NCBI RefSeq assembly: GCF_005771435.1
Contig: NZ_VANI01000016.1
Span: 62,001-126,000 of the forward strand
DNA length: 64,000 nucleotides
Source: Microbulbifer harenosus
Lineage (GTDB): Bacteria > Pseudomonadota > Gammaproteobacteria > Pseudomonadales > Cellvibrionaceae
Direction of reading: 5' to 3'
This document shows positions 25,120 to 33,918 of this stretch, one piece after another (the stretch's first letter is position 1; each line of letters starts with the position of its first letter). Below the pieces are notes generated by a model. That model was not told where the DNA came from. It made no database searches and saw only the letters and a list, made by a program, of their open reading frames with translations. Made by a program: the position numbers and the translations under genes.

Positions 25120-26863
25120 TGTGGAAACTCAACCTGCCGCTGCTGAATTCGTCGCCGTCCCAAAAAAAACGATACGTCAGTTTCTGCTTGTCAATGTCGA
25201 AGGAAAGCTCCAGTTCGGCCTGCTCTTCGGGCACCAGCAATTGCTTGAATTTGATATTTTCCATACCGGAAAATTCGCCGGGAATCTGCAGCAACTGCTT
25301 GCCGAAATGCATCGCCCAATCTAGCTGTACCACGCCGGGCACGACCGGTGCCGTGTCAAAATGCCCCGGCAGGCAGGGAAGATCCCGCGGAATGCGCAGT
25401 TTGACGCGCGCGCTTTTACGCTGCGAACCGTCCTCACCATCTTGTTCGGCGAACTCAACCTTCGGCAGCATCGCCGCCGGAACAGAAAACGATTGGTCGT
25501 GCTCAAACGCTTGCATCAACAGCTCTCTCGGGCTTTTGCCCTGTTGATTGACCGGGATCTCGCCGACAAACCGCCAGGACCTGGGGACGGCCACCCCGTC
25601 GAGGTCCGGCGCCAGCCAGGTGCGCAACTGCCGCACCAGTGTCGATTTGCCCCGTGTATTTAATTCTTCAGCGCCTACCGCGCTGAGCACAACCAGTGCA
25701 CCCAGAACATCGCGACTGCGCCGGGTATTTTTGGGCAATACCAGAACCCTCGCACTGGCCACCAGTGGCGAAGCCGCCAGCAATCTTTCCACCTGGGTGA
25801 GGGAAATCCGCTTTTCCTCGATTTTCGCAATGGTGTCGGCGCGCCCTTTCAGCTCAAAGCGCTCGCCCACAAAGGTCACACAGTCCTGCGTGGTAAAACC
25901 GGACGCGACCCACGGCGACTGGACCTGCAACAACGGCGTTGGAGATTCCCCGCAGGTGTGGGTACTGAGCTGCACGCCGGCCAGCGGCGTCCACAGGATG
26001 TTGCCGTCCTGCTGCTGCCGCCACGCAATGCCGCCGGTTTCGGTGCTGCCGTAGATTTCCAGCGGCCAGTGTCCACTGAGCGCGGCAATGGCGGCGGAGT
26101 CCTCGGCGGCAAGTGGCCCACCGGAAGAAAAAATTCCGTTGAGATGCGCGGCCTTGTGCCACGCCCAGGTTTCATTGCGCCGGCTCAACTGTGCGGGGCT
26201 TGCGACCCACAACGCCGGAGCCAGCTGCTCCGCGTCTTCCAGCAACGCGGCCACATCCACATAGGTTCTGCCGGCAAACGGGCGACCGCTGGAGAGCGGC
26301 CACAACAACCGGAACAACAGGCCGTAAATGTGTTGATGACTCACCGTGGCGAGCACGGCGCAGTTGGCGGTGCGCTCGGCCCATTGCCGCTGTTGCGCGG
26401 TGATTTCCGCCATCAACTGCGGCAGGGTTTTGTCGATACTCTGCGGCTCACCGCTGCTGCCGGAAGTAAACAGTTGCAGCGCACCTTCGAACGTCTGTGG
26501 CAGCGCATTTACGGCGGTGTCGCTCAGAGGCAAGGCCGCCACGGCGGAGGTCTGTGAAGGCCATTCCCCCAGCCAAAGATCGATGGCTTCGAGCGCGTTC
26601 GCTGTCGCGCGCTTGTTGTTGGCAGGAATCACCAGTTGCAGATTGCAACCGAGGCCAGCGCACAGCCAAACACAAAACTGATAGGTATCGGTGCAGAAAA
26701 GCGCGGCGCGCTTGCGCGGTGTCTGCGCTGCGGCACTGTGTAAATATGCACAGGCAGCGGCGAGATCGCGCTTGAATTCCGCGAAGGAAATTTTACGGCC
26801 ATCGGCGGCAGCACAGACAAGTGCGTCGTCCGCGGAATAGCCGAAAAGCTGCTGCCACTGCAT
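25112..26863 (-). CDS. apeH: AMP-ligase fused to 3-hydroxyacyl-ACP dehydratase, aryl polyene pathway
   Basis: A 583-residue fusion. Residues 1 to about 450 are an AMP-binding (ANL) ligase with LFTSGSSGEPQSIDKT and IYGSTETGGIAW, which should activate the aryl acid and load it onto an ACP. Residues about 470-583 are a FabA/FabZ-like hotdog domain (LPGHFDTAPVVPGVVQ, with the catalytic His near 501), equivalent to ApeI. In E. coli these are separate genes. ATG 26863 with GGTGG upstream is preferred; GTG 26872 is an alternative. It follows the apeG-like gene. Confidence 0.87.
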   Translation of the reverse strand: MQWQQLFGYSADDALVCAAADGRKISFAEFKRDLAAACAYLHSAAAQTPRKRAALFCTDTYQFCVWLCAGLGCNLQLVIPANNKRATANALEAIDLWLGEWPSQTSAVAALPLSDTAVNALPQTFEGALQLFTSGSSGEPQSIDKTLPQLMAEITAQQRQWAERTANCAVLATVSHQHIYGLLFRLLWPLSSGRPFAGRTYVDVAALLEDAEQLAPALWVASPAQLSRRNETWAWHKAAHLNGIFSSGGPLAAEDSAAIAALSGHWPLEIYGSTETGGIAWRQQQDGNILWTPLAGVQLSTHTCGESPTPLLQVQSPWVASGFTTQDCVTFVGERFELKGRADTIAKIEEKRISLTQVERLLAASPLVASARVLVLPKNTRRSRDVLGALVVLSAVGAEELNTRGKSTLVRQLRTWLAPDLDGVAVPRSWRFVGEIPVNQQGKSPRELLMQAFEHDQSFSVPAAMLPKVEFAEQDGEDGSQRKSARVKLRIPRDLPCLPGHFDTAPVVPGVVQLDWAMHFGKQLLQIPGEFSGMENIKFKQLLVPEEQAELELSFDIDKQKLTYRFFWDGDEFSSGRLSFHNV

Positions 26864-26878
26864 AGCGTCCACCGGTCG

Positions 26879-27463
26879 TCAGGAGGTTGCGCTGTCGCGG
26901 CGTACGCGACTGCGCACCAGCCACTCACCGGCCAGCAACAGGCCCATCAGCAGGTAGGAAACCAGGCCGTTGTACAGAGTCCACATTTCCAGATCACCAC
27001 GCAGCGCAGTGGCGGCGGCAAGGCCGCCGTTGAGAACGAAGAACCCACACCATACCTGGGTAACCCGGCGGGTGTAGGCAACGCCGCTTGACGGCAGCTC
27101 CGGCTCGCGGACCCGCGCCAACCGTTCAATCACCGTCTGCGATTGGAAGTACAGGCTGTGGGCAAAAACACCCAGCATCAGCAGATTGCACAAAACCGGG
27201 TACCAGAGCAGGCCTTCGCTATTACCGCGCAGCCAGCTGGTGGCGGCAAGAACCGCGAGGATTGCGGCCAGAGCGCCAGCACTTATGCGGCCGCCGGCAC
27301 TGCCTTCCGCTTTGCCCTGAAATATCAGTAGCAGGCGCAGCCCGGCCACCGCCAGCAACAACGCCAGCAGATAGCCCAAGGAAAGGTACTGGATGCCGAA
27401 ATAGACCGCGAACGGATACGCGGTGACAACCAATACCAGAATGGCCTGCGCAAGTCGCGACAT
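26879..27463 (-). CDS. apeG: Multi-pass membrane protein of the aryl polyene operon (COG4648-like)
   Basis: A 194-residue protein with about six hydrophobic segments (for example AILVLVVTAYPFAVYFGIQ, ISAGALAAILAVLAATSWL and WTLYNGLVSYLLMGLLLAGEWL). It resembles the COG4648 membrane proteins found between the ACP and ligase genes in aryl polyene clusters. Their function is unknown; a role in anchoring or export is inferred. The start overlaps the ACP stop (TAATG). Confidence 0.8.
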   Translation of the reverse strand: MSRLAQAILVLVVTAYPFAVYFGIQYLSLGYLLALLLAVAGLRLLLIFQGKAEGSAGGRISAGALAAILAVLAATSWLRGNSEGLLWYPVLCNLLMLGVFAHSLYFQSQTVIERLARVREPELPSSGVAYTRRVTQVWCGFFVLNGGLAAATALRGDLEMWTLYNGLVSYLLMGLLLAGEWLVRSRVRRDSATS

Positions 27464-27714
27464 TACTCGGCCACGACCTTTTCTATGGCGGTGACCACGT
27501 CCCCGACGGTGCGCACATTTTTGAATTCTTCCGGCGCAATCTTTTTGCCAGTGAGTTCTTTCAGGCGCACGATCAGATCGACGGCATCAATACTGTCGAT
27601 ATCCAGGTCGTCTGAAAGATGCGCGTCTTCGCGCACGTCTTCCGCTTCCACTTCAAACATCTCAACCAGAATGTCTTTCAGCTGGATAAAAATGGCTTCT
27701 CTGTTTTCAAACAT
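27463..27714 (-). CDS. apeF: Acyl carrier protein 2, aryl polyene pathway
   Basis: An 83-residue ACP. DLDIDSIDAVDLI carries the serine for the 4'-phosphopantetheine arm, in a four-helix acidic protein of normal length. It is one of two consecutive ACP genes, matching apeE/apeF of characterised clusters. The holo form would need a phosphopantetheinyl transferase; none is seen in the window. Confidence 0.88.
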   Translation of the reverse strand: MFENREAIFIQLKDILVEMFEVEAEDVREDAHLSDDLDIDSIDAVDLIVRLKELTGKKIAPEEFKNVRTVGDVVTAIEKVVAE

Positions 27715-27746
27715 CGTTCTTTCTCTTTTTCCCAGGGGTACGCGAA

Positions 27747-28007
27747 TCAGACGCCCTGGCTCTCTGCCACAAATTTCGCCAGGTTATTCACGCTGGCAAA
27801 GTGGGTTTTGGTGTTTTCGTTTTCTGCGTCGATACTGATGTTGTATTTCTTCTGCAGTGCCAAACCGAGCTCCAGTGCGTCAATAGAGTCGAGGCCGAGA
27901 CCTTCGCCAAACAGGGGCTCTTCCGCCTGGATATCGGCCGGGGTTACGTCTTCCAGGTTCAGTACATCGATAATCAGAACCTTGAGCTCTTCTACCAGAT
28001 TGCTCAC
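27747..28007 (-). CDS. apeE: Acyl carrier protein 1, aryl polyene pathway
   Basis: An 86-residue ACP with GLGLDSIDALELGL around the phosphopantetheine serine. It starts with GTG at 28007, overlapping the acyltransferase stop (GTGA), with GAGGAG nine bases upstream. In known systems ApeE and ApeF differ in which partner enzymes they serve; the two sequences here are clearly different from each other. Confidence 0.88.
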   Translation of the reverse strand: MSNLVEELKVLIIDVLNLEDVTPADIQAEEPLFGEGLGLDSIDALELGLALQKKYNISIDAENENTKTHFASVNNLAKFVAESQGV

Positions 28008-28807
28008 GCCGCGTGCTCCTCAGTGAAATACACTTTTAATTGATGGGTAATTTTTCGCGCTGCGAGCGGCGTTTCCTGCAGATCCTTGAGCGGGATCAGC
28101 TGCTCACCATCGGTAACTTCAAATTCAAAATGCGGCCGGGATTTCGGGATGCTGTACCAGGGCACATTCTTCATCAGCATGGGGGGGTTGCAGCGAATAG
28201 TCACCAGGGTCGGCGTTACGCCCGCCCGCAGGGCCATATAGGCGGCGCCGCGCTGCAGGCGCAACTCTCTGCCCGGCACCGTGCGCGTGCCCTCTGGGAA
28301 CAGCACCACACTTTCACCCCGCGCCAGCGATTCGGCGGCCATCGCAATGATTTTTTCCGGGTCGTCGTTGGGAATGTATCCGGCGGTGGTGACCGCACCG
28401 CGCATAAAAGGGTTGCGGAACAGACTCGCTTTCACGATGCAGTTGGCGTTGGGAATCCGTGAGATCAGGAAGACCACGTCGATCAGCGACGGATGATTGG
28501 CCAGCACCAGCCGGCCGGGCTCCCGCAGTTTTTCTTCACCCTGCATCCGGTAGGTGTAGATACCGGTGACATGCATGAACCCGATAAAGGATCTGAAGCC
28601 TGCCTGGACGATATTGCGCGCCTTGCGCTGGCGCACTGCGGGGTCGCGGTACAACAATTTCAGCGGTGGGAACAGCACAAATCGCAGCACCAGCCCGCCC
28701 ACACCAAACAGGCTGAATGCCGCGGCGGTCGCCAGCAGGCGCAGCCAGTAGTGATCGCGACGCTTGTTGACGGCGGGTGCGATGGAAGTCGTGGGTGAAT
28801 CAGGCAT
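28004..28807 (-). CDS. apeD: PlsC-type lysophospholipid acyltransferase, aryl polyene operon
   Basis: A 267-residue 1-acylglycerol-phosphate acyltransferase-like protein. After one membrane segment (about 25-50) come the catalytic NHPSLID motif (NHx4D type) and the LFPEGTRT motif. It should acylate a lysolipid or glycerol backbone for the pigment anchor. ATG 28807 has GGAGG five bases upstream and is preferred over GTG 28813. It overlaps the end of the chain-length-factor gene. Confidence 0.85.
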   Translation of the reverse strand: MPDSPTTSIAPAVNKRRDHYWLRLLATAAAFSLFGVGGLVLRFVLFPPLKLLYRDPAVRQRKARNIVQAGFRSFIGFMHVTGIYTYRMQGEEKLREPGRLVLANHPSLIDVVFLISRIPNANCIVKASLFRNPFMRGAVTTAGYIPNDDPEKIIAMAAESLARGESVVLFPEGTRTVPGRELRLQRGAAYMALRAGVTPTLVTIRCNPPMLMKNVPWYSIPKSRPHFEFEVTDGEQLIPLKDLQETPLAARKITHQLKVYFTEEHAA

Positions 28808-29564
28808 CGCCACCTCCCTGCTCTTCGATTTTCTCCAACGTCAGTTGCCAACCCTGCCCGAGTGGCAAGCTGCCACGGCCATCCACCAATGCGGTGATCA
28901 GCGGCAGCTGGTATTCGGGCTGCTCAAACGCAGAAGTTGCCTGTGCCGGTGATCCATTTGAGAGACGGGCCGTATAACCACGCGACGGACTGGTGGCATG
29001 GACGCCGGCTGCTTGCAGATGCAGACTGGTGGCACATATGCGCTGCGGGCTGGCGGTGTTGTGCAGATACAGCTCGGGGAGCGGCTCTTCATAGAATTGC
29101 AGCAACATTTCCGACGCCCCTTCCGCCAGCATGGCGGCCGCCTCGATAAATCCGCTCAGCAATGGGAAATCGCCCCCCGCCAGTGCCAGTGCCGGCGAAC
29201 GGATTCCGAGGGAAATGGACATCTGACCGACGATGGCATTGTGTACAGAGAGACCAAATGCAGTCGGCGAAAGCGGCTGCGCTGCCGCGACGTCCTGCAG
29301 GAGTGCGTATGTGCGTTTGGCTTCGCCATGCACGGAGCAACAGAGCACCGGCAAATCGCGGCCATTCAGCAGGGGGTGGGCCGTGGACATGGCCGCCTTT
29401 GCCAGGGGGCTCAGGCGGCGACGCTGCATGGCCGGCAGAAAACCGGTATCCGGGATAGCCTCGTCGGCGAAGCTCAGTTCACCTTGGCGCCAGCGCCGCC
29501 ATTCCACAGCATCGCTGACGCCTGGCGCCCAGGCGCGCCATGCGGAAATAGTGAATTCTGACAC
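28800..29564 (-). CDS. apeC: Beta-ketoacyl synthase chain-length factor, aryl polyene pathway
   Basis: A 254-residue ketosynthase-like protein of the PF13723 type (FTISAWRAWAPGV start; LPVLCCSVHGEAKRTY; FGLSVHNAIVGQMSI). It is shorter than active ketosynthases and lacks a recognisable Cys-His-His triad. It should partner the ApeO-type ketosynthase and set chain length. It starts with GTG at 29564 and is the first gene of the operon, so the main promoter should lie in 29565-29807. Confidence 0.84.
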   Translation of the reverse strand: MSEFTISAWRAWAPGVSDAVEWRRWRQGELSFADEAIPDTGFLPAMQRRRLSPLAKAAMSTAHPLLNGRDLPVLCCSVHGEAKRTYALLQDVAAAQPLSPTAFGLSVHNAIVGQMSISLGIRSPALALAGGDFPLLSGFIEAAAMLAEGASEMLLQFYEEPLPELYLHNTASPQRICATSLHLQAAGVHATSPSRGYTARLSNGSPAQATSAFEQPEYQLPLITALVDGRGSLPLGQGWQLTLEKIEEQGGGDA

Positions 29565-29807
29565 CGGCTATTCAATGGAGACGAACCCCACCCCTCTGGA
29601 AAATGGCAGGCACCGGGTAAAGCCCTGGTTTTCCGGTCGCCTGTGGAATCGGAAACTGGCGGCAAAATCACCCGCCGCCAGCGCGGCCGGAAATGGTACA
29701 CAAACTGACCAACCACTACCAGCTGCACAACGCGGTTTTGAACCAATTCCGACCGGAACTAACCAGACATTCCTGAAATTTTGATCTGTCTACCCGGTCG
29801 ATCTGGT
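29565..29807. promoter_or_regulatory. Gap expected to hold the aryl polyene operon promoter
   Basis: This gap separates the M28 peptidase gene (ends 29808) from the first aryl polyene gene (starts 29564), both on the minus strand. No clear -35/-10 pair, operator or terminator could be picked out by eye. The location is inferred only from the tight overlaps of all downstream genes. Confidence 0.35.
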
Positions 29808-31511
29808 TCAATGTCGCGCTGTGTCAGTTTTCGGGGTGTACAGATCCCCAAAGAAATCCCCGGCATTCCAGCTCGGCTTTTTCTCGGAGTTAGCCACTTC
29901 CCGCGCAATCGCGAAATTCACATCCGCAAACTGCTTGGCTGCCACATAGCTGATCTGCTCATCCGCCTCATCACTGGGGCGGTGGTAGCGGGATTTGAGG
30001 AATTCAACCTGTGCTTCGGTGCCGTTGATCTTCGGATCGACCGCTTCGCGGCCGGTGATCAGGTAAATGGACGGCACGCCCTGGCGCACGAAGCTGTAGT
30101 GGTCGCTGCGCACGAAAATTACCTGCTCCGGCATCGGGTCCGGGCTCAGCTTGAGGCCGGTTTTCTGCGCGGCGTGGGCCGCGGTCTCGCCGAGGCTCGA
30201 GTGCTCCGCGCCGAACGCGATCACATCCTGGAACGGGTAGAGCAGCATCGGCATATCCAGGTTGATATTCGCCACCATTGATTTGCCTGCGACCGGCGGA
30301 TGCTGGGCGAAATAATCGGAACCGAGCAGTCCCTCCTCTTCCGCCGTCACCGCGACAAACAGTATGGAGCGGCGCGGCGCCCTACCGGATTCAGTGAACA
30401 GGCGCGCTACTTCCAGCATCACCGCGATACCGGCGGCATTGTCCTGGGCGCCATTATTCACCTTGTCATGGCCACCCTCTTCGCCGTGCGCTGCGGCGCT
30501 CACGCCGATATGGTCGAGGTGCGCGGAGAACACCACGTACTCGTCTTTCAGTTTCGGATCGCTGCCCGGCAGCAGGCCGACCACGTTGGGGCTCAGAATT
30601 TTCTTGTGGCTCGACTGGCTGGCGAGGCTCGCGCGGGCGGGCAGTGCGAAACCCTTGGGGGTCTCGCCCTTTTCCAACTCGGCAAAAATCGCATCGAGAT
30701 CCTTGGGCGCGCCGGCGAAGAGTTTCTTCGCCGCGGGCATATCCAGCACCGCACCCGGGTGCATACCGGCGACCGCATTGCCCGGTACGCCGTCGGCGCG
30801 CAGCCAGTCAAAACCCGGTTCCGCCAGGTGTTCGGCGGAGCGCGCGAACGGGCGGCGGGCTTCCCGCGCCGGAGTGTTGAGGGTGACGTAGCCCACCGCG
30901 CCATGGGCAGCCGCGGTTTCGCGCTTGGTGCGCCCGGAGGCGTAGTGGGCACCCACTTCGTTCGGCAGCTGCGGCGGGCGCCCATCCAGGATAACCGCGA
31001 TTTTGCCCTTGAGGTCGAGGCCGGCGTAGTCGTCGAGACCGAACTCCGGCGCCTCGATGCCGTAGCCCACGAACACCAGCTCACCGCTGACGGCGGTCTG
31101 CTCGGCGATGGTGGGCGGCCCGGCGATAAAGTCCTCACCCAGTTTCAGGCGGACGTCCCCGTCGCGGCTGTGCAACACCAGGCTTGCGCGCTCTCCGGCC
31201 CAGCTCGCCTCGCGAAACGGCACCGGCTGGAAATAGTCGTCGCCGGTGATGGACTGAAGACCGAGGGTCTTGAAGCGCGCGGCCACATAGTCCGCGGCCT
31301 GCTGGTAACCGGCGCTGCCTGTCTGGCGGCCGGCGAGGGCGTCGGCGGACAGGAACTCCACGTCCTGTTTCATCCGCGCGCTGTCGGCGCCGGACTGGGA
31401 TGGCATGGAAGGTTGTGATGCAGTCTGGGATTGGGGCTGCAGGTCGCCGTTGCACGCGGCAAGCAGCGCACTGGCGATCACCAGGCCGCTGGCGAGAGCG
31501 GATATTTTCAT
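29808..31511 (-). CDS. M28 family zinc peptidase, lipoprotein
   Basis: A 567-residue exported enzyme. The signal SGLVIASALLAAC gives a lipobox Cys. The M28 zinc ligands are visible: SAHLDHIG, GAQDNAAGIAV, TAEEEGLLGSDYF, NINLDMP, and a late His in VRSDHYSFV. A PA-like insertion (about 150-310) lies within the peptidase fold, as in aminopeptidase Y types. It should remove N-terminal residues from peptides in the periplasm. ATG 31511 begins the signal peptide; the frame opens 22 codons earlier without support. Confidence 0.88.
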   Translation of the reverse strand: MKISALASGLVIASALLAACNGDLQPQSQTASQPSMPSQSGADSARMKQDVEFLSADALAGRQTGSAGYQQAADYVAARFKTLGLQSITGDDYFQPVPFREASWAGERASLVLHSRDGDVRLKLGEDFIAGPPTIAEQTAVSGELVFVGYGIEAPEFGLDDYAGLDLKGKIAVILDGRPPQLPNEVGAHYASGRTKRETAAAHGAVGYVTLNTPAREARRPFARSAEHLAEPGFDWLRADGVPGNAVAGMHPGAVLDMPAAKKLFAGAPKDLDAIFAELEKGETPKGFALPARASLASQSSHKKILSPNVVGLLPGSDPKLKDEYVVFSAHLDHIGVSAAAHGEEGGHDKVNNGAQDNAAGIAVMLEVARLFTESGRAPRRSILFVAVTAEEEGLLGSDYFAQHPPVAGKSMVANINLDMPMLLYPFQDVIAFGAEHSSLGETAAHAAQKTGLKLSPDPMPEQVIFVRSDHYSFVRQGVPSIYLITGREAVDPKINGTEAQVEFLKSRYHRPSDEADEQISYVAAKQFADVNFAIAREVANSEKKPSWNAGDFFGDLYTPKTDTARH

Positions 31512-31579
31512 GCTGGACTCTGAATGGATTGCGTTCGCTTGGCTATTCGTAGGAGGGTTGGTGGCGCAGCTTAACACGC

Positions 31580-31603
31580 GAGCCGCTTTCGCGGCGGCGG
31601 CTC
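31580..31603. terminator. GC-rich stem-loop upstream of the M28 gene
   Basis: GAGCCGC (31580-31586) pairs with GCGGCTC (31597-31603) around a 10-base loop, 25 bases after the stop of the minus-strand gene ending at 31629. There is no T-run, so its role as terminator is tentative. Confidence 0.3.
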
Positions 31604-31628
31604 ACGCTCAGAGGAGGAGGCGGTGCGA

Positions 31629-32375
31629 TCAGTGCCGCAGCGCAAGAGTTGCAAAACTGCTGACGATCGCGCGCTCGGCCAGTTCGTGGGCGCGGTCGGC
31701 ACAGAAGTCACCGTGGGCCCCCAGCAGATGGTAGAACGGCAGGCTCAGCAACCGCCGGAAATCCGCGGCAAGCCAACGCCGGCTGTTCTCGTATTGCGGG
31801 GTGGCGCGGCGACACCAGGCCGGCGCCACCAGCATCCCCTGATGGACGCCACTGAGGCGCAGCGCCCACCTGCCCGCCCAGTTGCAGCCGATCCAGCCGG
31901 CCCAGTATTGCAGCGCATCGCAGGTGAGCAGCAGACCGCCGGCCTGGGGGATAAGCAGCGCCGCCTCGGGTACTTGGCTGTTGCTGAATTCGAACACGCG
32001 TCCGCCGTGGATAGGGCTGGGACCACCGTCACTGAGCAGCTGGTCCGCCGGCGGCAGCGGGTAGTGGTCGGAGAGCGCCTGGCGCCAGAAGAATGCGTTG
32101 AAACGGTCGCGGTAGTAGAGATCGTCACAGCCGTGGTAGTAGCCAAGGCGGACCACTTGACGCACCCGCCCCAGATCGCGCAGGCGCTCTTCTGTGGTGG
32201 GACAGAGGCGCACCGGATTTACCAGCAATAGATCATCACCGCTGCGCACTATGCCCATGTTGCGATTGACCACCACGCCGGGGGCGATACGCGCGCTGCC
32301 CCTTACCACAAAGAAATCCGGCAACAACTGTCGAATGCGGCCGTGGGGCAGCGGTGCAGGATAGGCAATATGCAT
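31629..32375 (-). CDS. Uncharacterised protein, possibly a degenerate metallo-beta-lactamase fold
   Basis: A 248-residue cytoplasmic protein with no signal peptide. The N-terminal pattern LPDFFVVRGSARIAPGVVVNRNMGIVRSGDDLLLVNP and later LLLTCDALQYW and LLGAHGDFCA recall DUF4336/MBL-fold proteins. The HxHxDH zinc motif is missing: the corresponding region reads YYHGCDDLYY. If the fold is right, it is probably not a standard hydrolase. The start ATG 32375 has a poorly spaced AAGGAG. Function is unknown. Confidence 0.6.
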   Translation of the reverse strand: MHIAYPAPLPHGRIRQLLPDFFVVRGSARIAPGVVVNRNMGIVRSGDDLLLVNPVRLCPTTEERLRDLGRVRQVVRLGYYHGCDDLYYRDRFNAFFWRQALSDHYPLPPADQLLSDGGPSPIHGGRVFEFSNSQVPEAALLIPQAGGLLLTCDALQYWAGWIGCNWAGRWALRLSGVHQGMLVAPAWCRRATPQYENSRRWLAADFRRLLSLPFYHLLGAHGDFCADRAHELAERAIVSSFATLALRH

Positions 32376-32447
32376 GGTCGGCGGGGGAGCTCCTTCGCGG
32401 CACTCCCTGCCGCCACAGTGTCGGTCTAGATGCGGTTTTACGTGCGT

Positions 32448-32858
32448 TCAGCTGTACTGCAGGCGGTTGCTGATGCCGTGCAGTATCTGCATGGCCTGGG
32501 CGGTGTCGCGCTCGCTGACCAGGATGTGCTCGTGGTAGCGGGCGGAGACCACGTTGGCGTGAATACCGGCATCCGCCAACTCTCGCACCATGATGGCGGT
32601 GAGTCCGGGGACCTGCAGGCAGGAGGAAAAGTGCAGGGTGATCTGGCGGAATTCCCCTACCCTGGCCAGGTTTTCGCGCTCGGCGACCTCCCGCGGCAGC
32701 AGCGCACACAGCCCCTCGCGCTCGCGAAAAATGCACAGACACTCGCCGAGCAGCTGCTGCAACTGCTCCTCACTCAGCTCGCACATCACCAGCGGCTCCC
32801 GGTTGAGAATCGGGCTCAGGCGTTGTAATAGCTGCTCGATCTTTACCTGTGCGTTCAT
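32448..32858 (-). CDS. ACT domain-containing protein
   Basis: A 136-residue soluble protein. The C-terminal half (ITLHFSSCLQVPGLTAIMVRELADAG, then HILVSERDTAQAMQIL) looks like an ACT_7/CASTOR-type regulatory domain that binds amino acids or other small ligands. The N-terminal half resembles the DUF that precedes this domain in other proteobacteria. It may form an operon with the gene at 32883, 24 bases upstream. The ligand is unknown. Confidence 0.7.
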   Translation of the reverse strand: MNAQVKIEQLLQRLSPILNREPLVMCELSEEQLQQLLGECLCIFREREGLCALLPREVAERENLARVGEFRQITLHFSSCLQVPGLTAIMVRELADAGIHANVVSARYHEHILVSERDTAQAMQILHGISNRLQYS

Positions 32859-32882
32859 GGGCGTCTCCGGATTGATCTGGAA

Positions 32883-33758
32883 TCAGTTGGGCTGGCGTTT
32901 TCGGGGTCTGCTGCCGGGCTTGGCGGCGCGGTCTTTCACCCGGGCTTTGGCGCTCTGCTTGCGCTGTTGCCGCAGCGCGTCGGGCTTATTCGCAGGGGTG
33001 CTCTGGGCCGGGCCGAACTCTTCGCCATCAAATTCGGGTTCACCTTCCACGGGCGTGGTGTCCACCAGCTCCTGCTCGCGCGCCGCCTCCATGTCCCAGC
33101 GATCCAGCGCCAGATCGATATCCTTCTCGATATCCATGTGCGGGAATACCGGGCAGGGCGCATCTTTCTCCGGGTTGTGCCAGCCGGACAACGGCGCCAC
33201 AAATACCACCAGGGACTTATGCAGGTAGTTGGTGCCAATGCTGGCTTCGGTCCAGGTGGTCTGCCAGGCGTACTTGCCCTTTACCGCGTAATCACTTTCG
33301 TAGGATTTCAGGGTGAGGAAATAGGGATAAACCTTGCCGCCTCGGCACACGATGCGGCGCTCGGTCTTGATGTTGGCCATCTGGGTGAAAGGATCGAAAT
33401 ACCAGCGGATGTCATAGCCGTAAGCAAACTCCATCTTGCCGCCCTGCTCGGAAAAGGCGTAGGAGCGGCCGCTGCCATCCTTGTTCAGGCTCCACACGTG
33501 CTGGGCTTCACCGTCGCGGGAAATCAGCCAGTTGCCCACCCACTGATCGGCTTGCAGACGGGATTTTGCCTGCCAGCCGCGGTACTCGGCTTCGGCGTCG
33601 CCCTCTGTTCCGGTTTCCTGCGGTTCTTCTTCCGGCGTGGCGGCACCTTCCTGCGCATCGGTGGCACGTGCGCTGCTCTGGGGCGCCGCACCGGCACTCA
33701 GGGCAAGGGCGGTGAATACCGCCAGCAACAGTGTGGGAATAAAGCGTTGCTGTTTCAC
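32883..33758 (-). CDS. Secreted protein of unknown function, paralogue of the next gene upstream
   Basis: A 291-residue exported protein (signal to about residue 24, LSAGA-AP). An acidic linker (30-58) precedes a core that starts WVGNWLISRDGEAQHVW and a very basic C-terminal tail (about 265-291). The core aligns by eye with the protein at 33919: WVGNWL / WAGNWL, EAQHVWSLNKDGSG / EQLVWQLKADGTG, and DIRWYFD / AISWRMD. That suggests a tandem duplication. The family was not recognised. Confidence 0.7.
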   Translation of the reverse strand: MKQQRFIPTLLLAVFTALALSAGAAPQSSARATDAQEGAATPEEEPQETGTEGDAEAEYRGWQAKSRLQADQWVGNWLISRDGEAQHVWSLNKDGSGRSYAFSEQGGKMEFAYGYDIRWYFDPFTQMANIKTERRIVCRGGKVYPYFLTLKSYESDYAVKGKYAWQTTWTEASIGTNYLHKSLVVFVAPLSGWHNPEKDAPCPVFPHMDIEKDIDLALDRWDMEAAREQELVDTTPVEGEPEFDGEEFGPAQSTPANKPDALRQQRKQSAKARVKDRAAKPGSRPRKRQPN

Positions 33759-33918
33759 AGCCGGTCTCCGCTTGCGCTTTATTCATCCCTGAAACTGGTT
33801 TCGTCGATCGGGTCCGGCCCGCAGTTCCGCACCGCCGGAGGGTCTTACCTGACCGCACTGACGGTGGAAACTTCGCTGCGCCGCCACGTTTTGCCGTGGT
33901 CTGCGTGTCCGGCAACCC

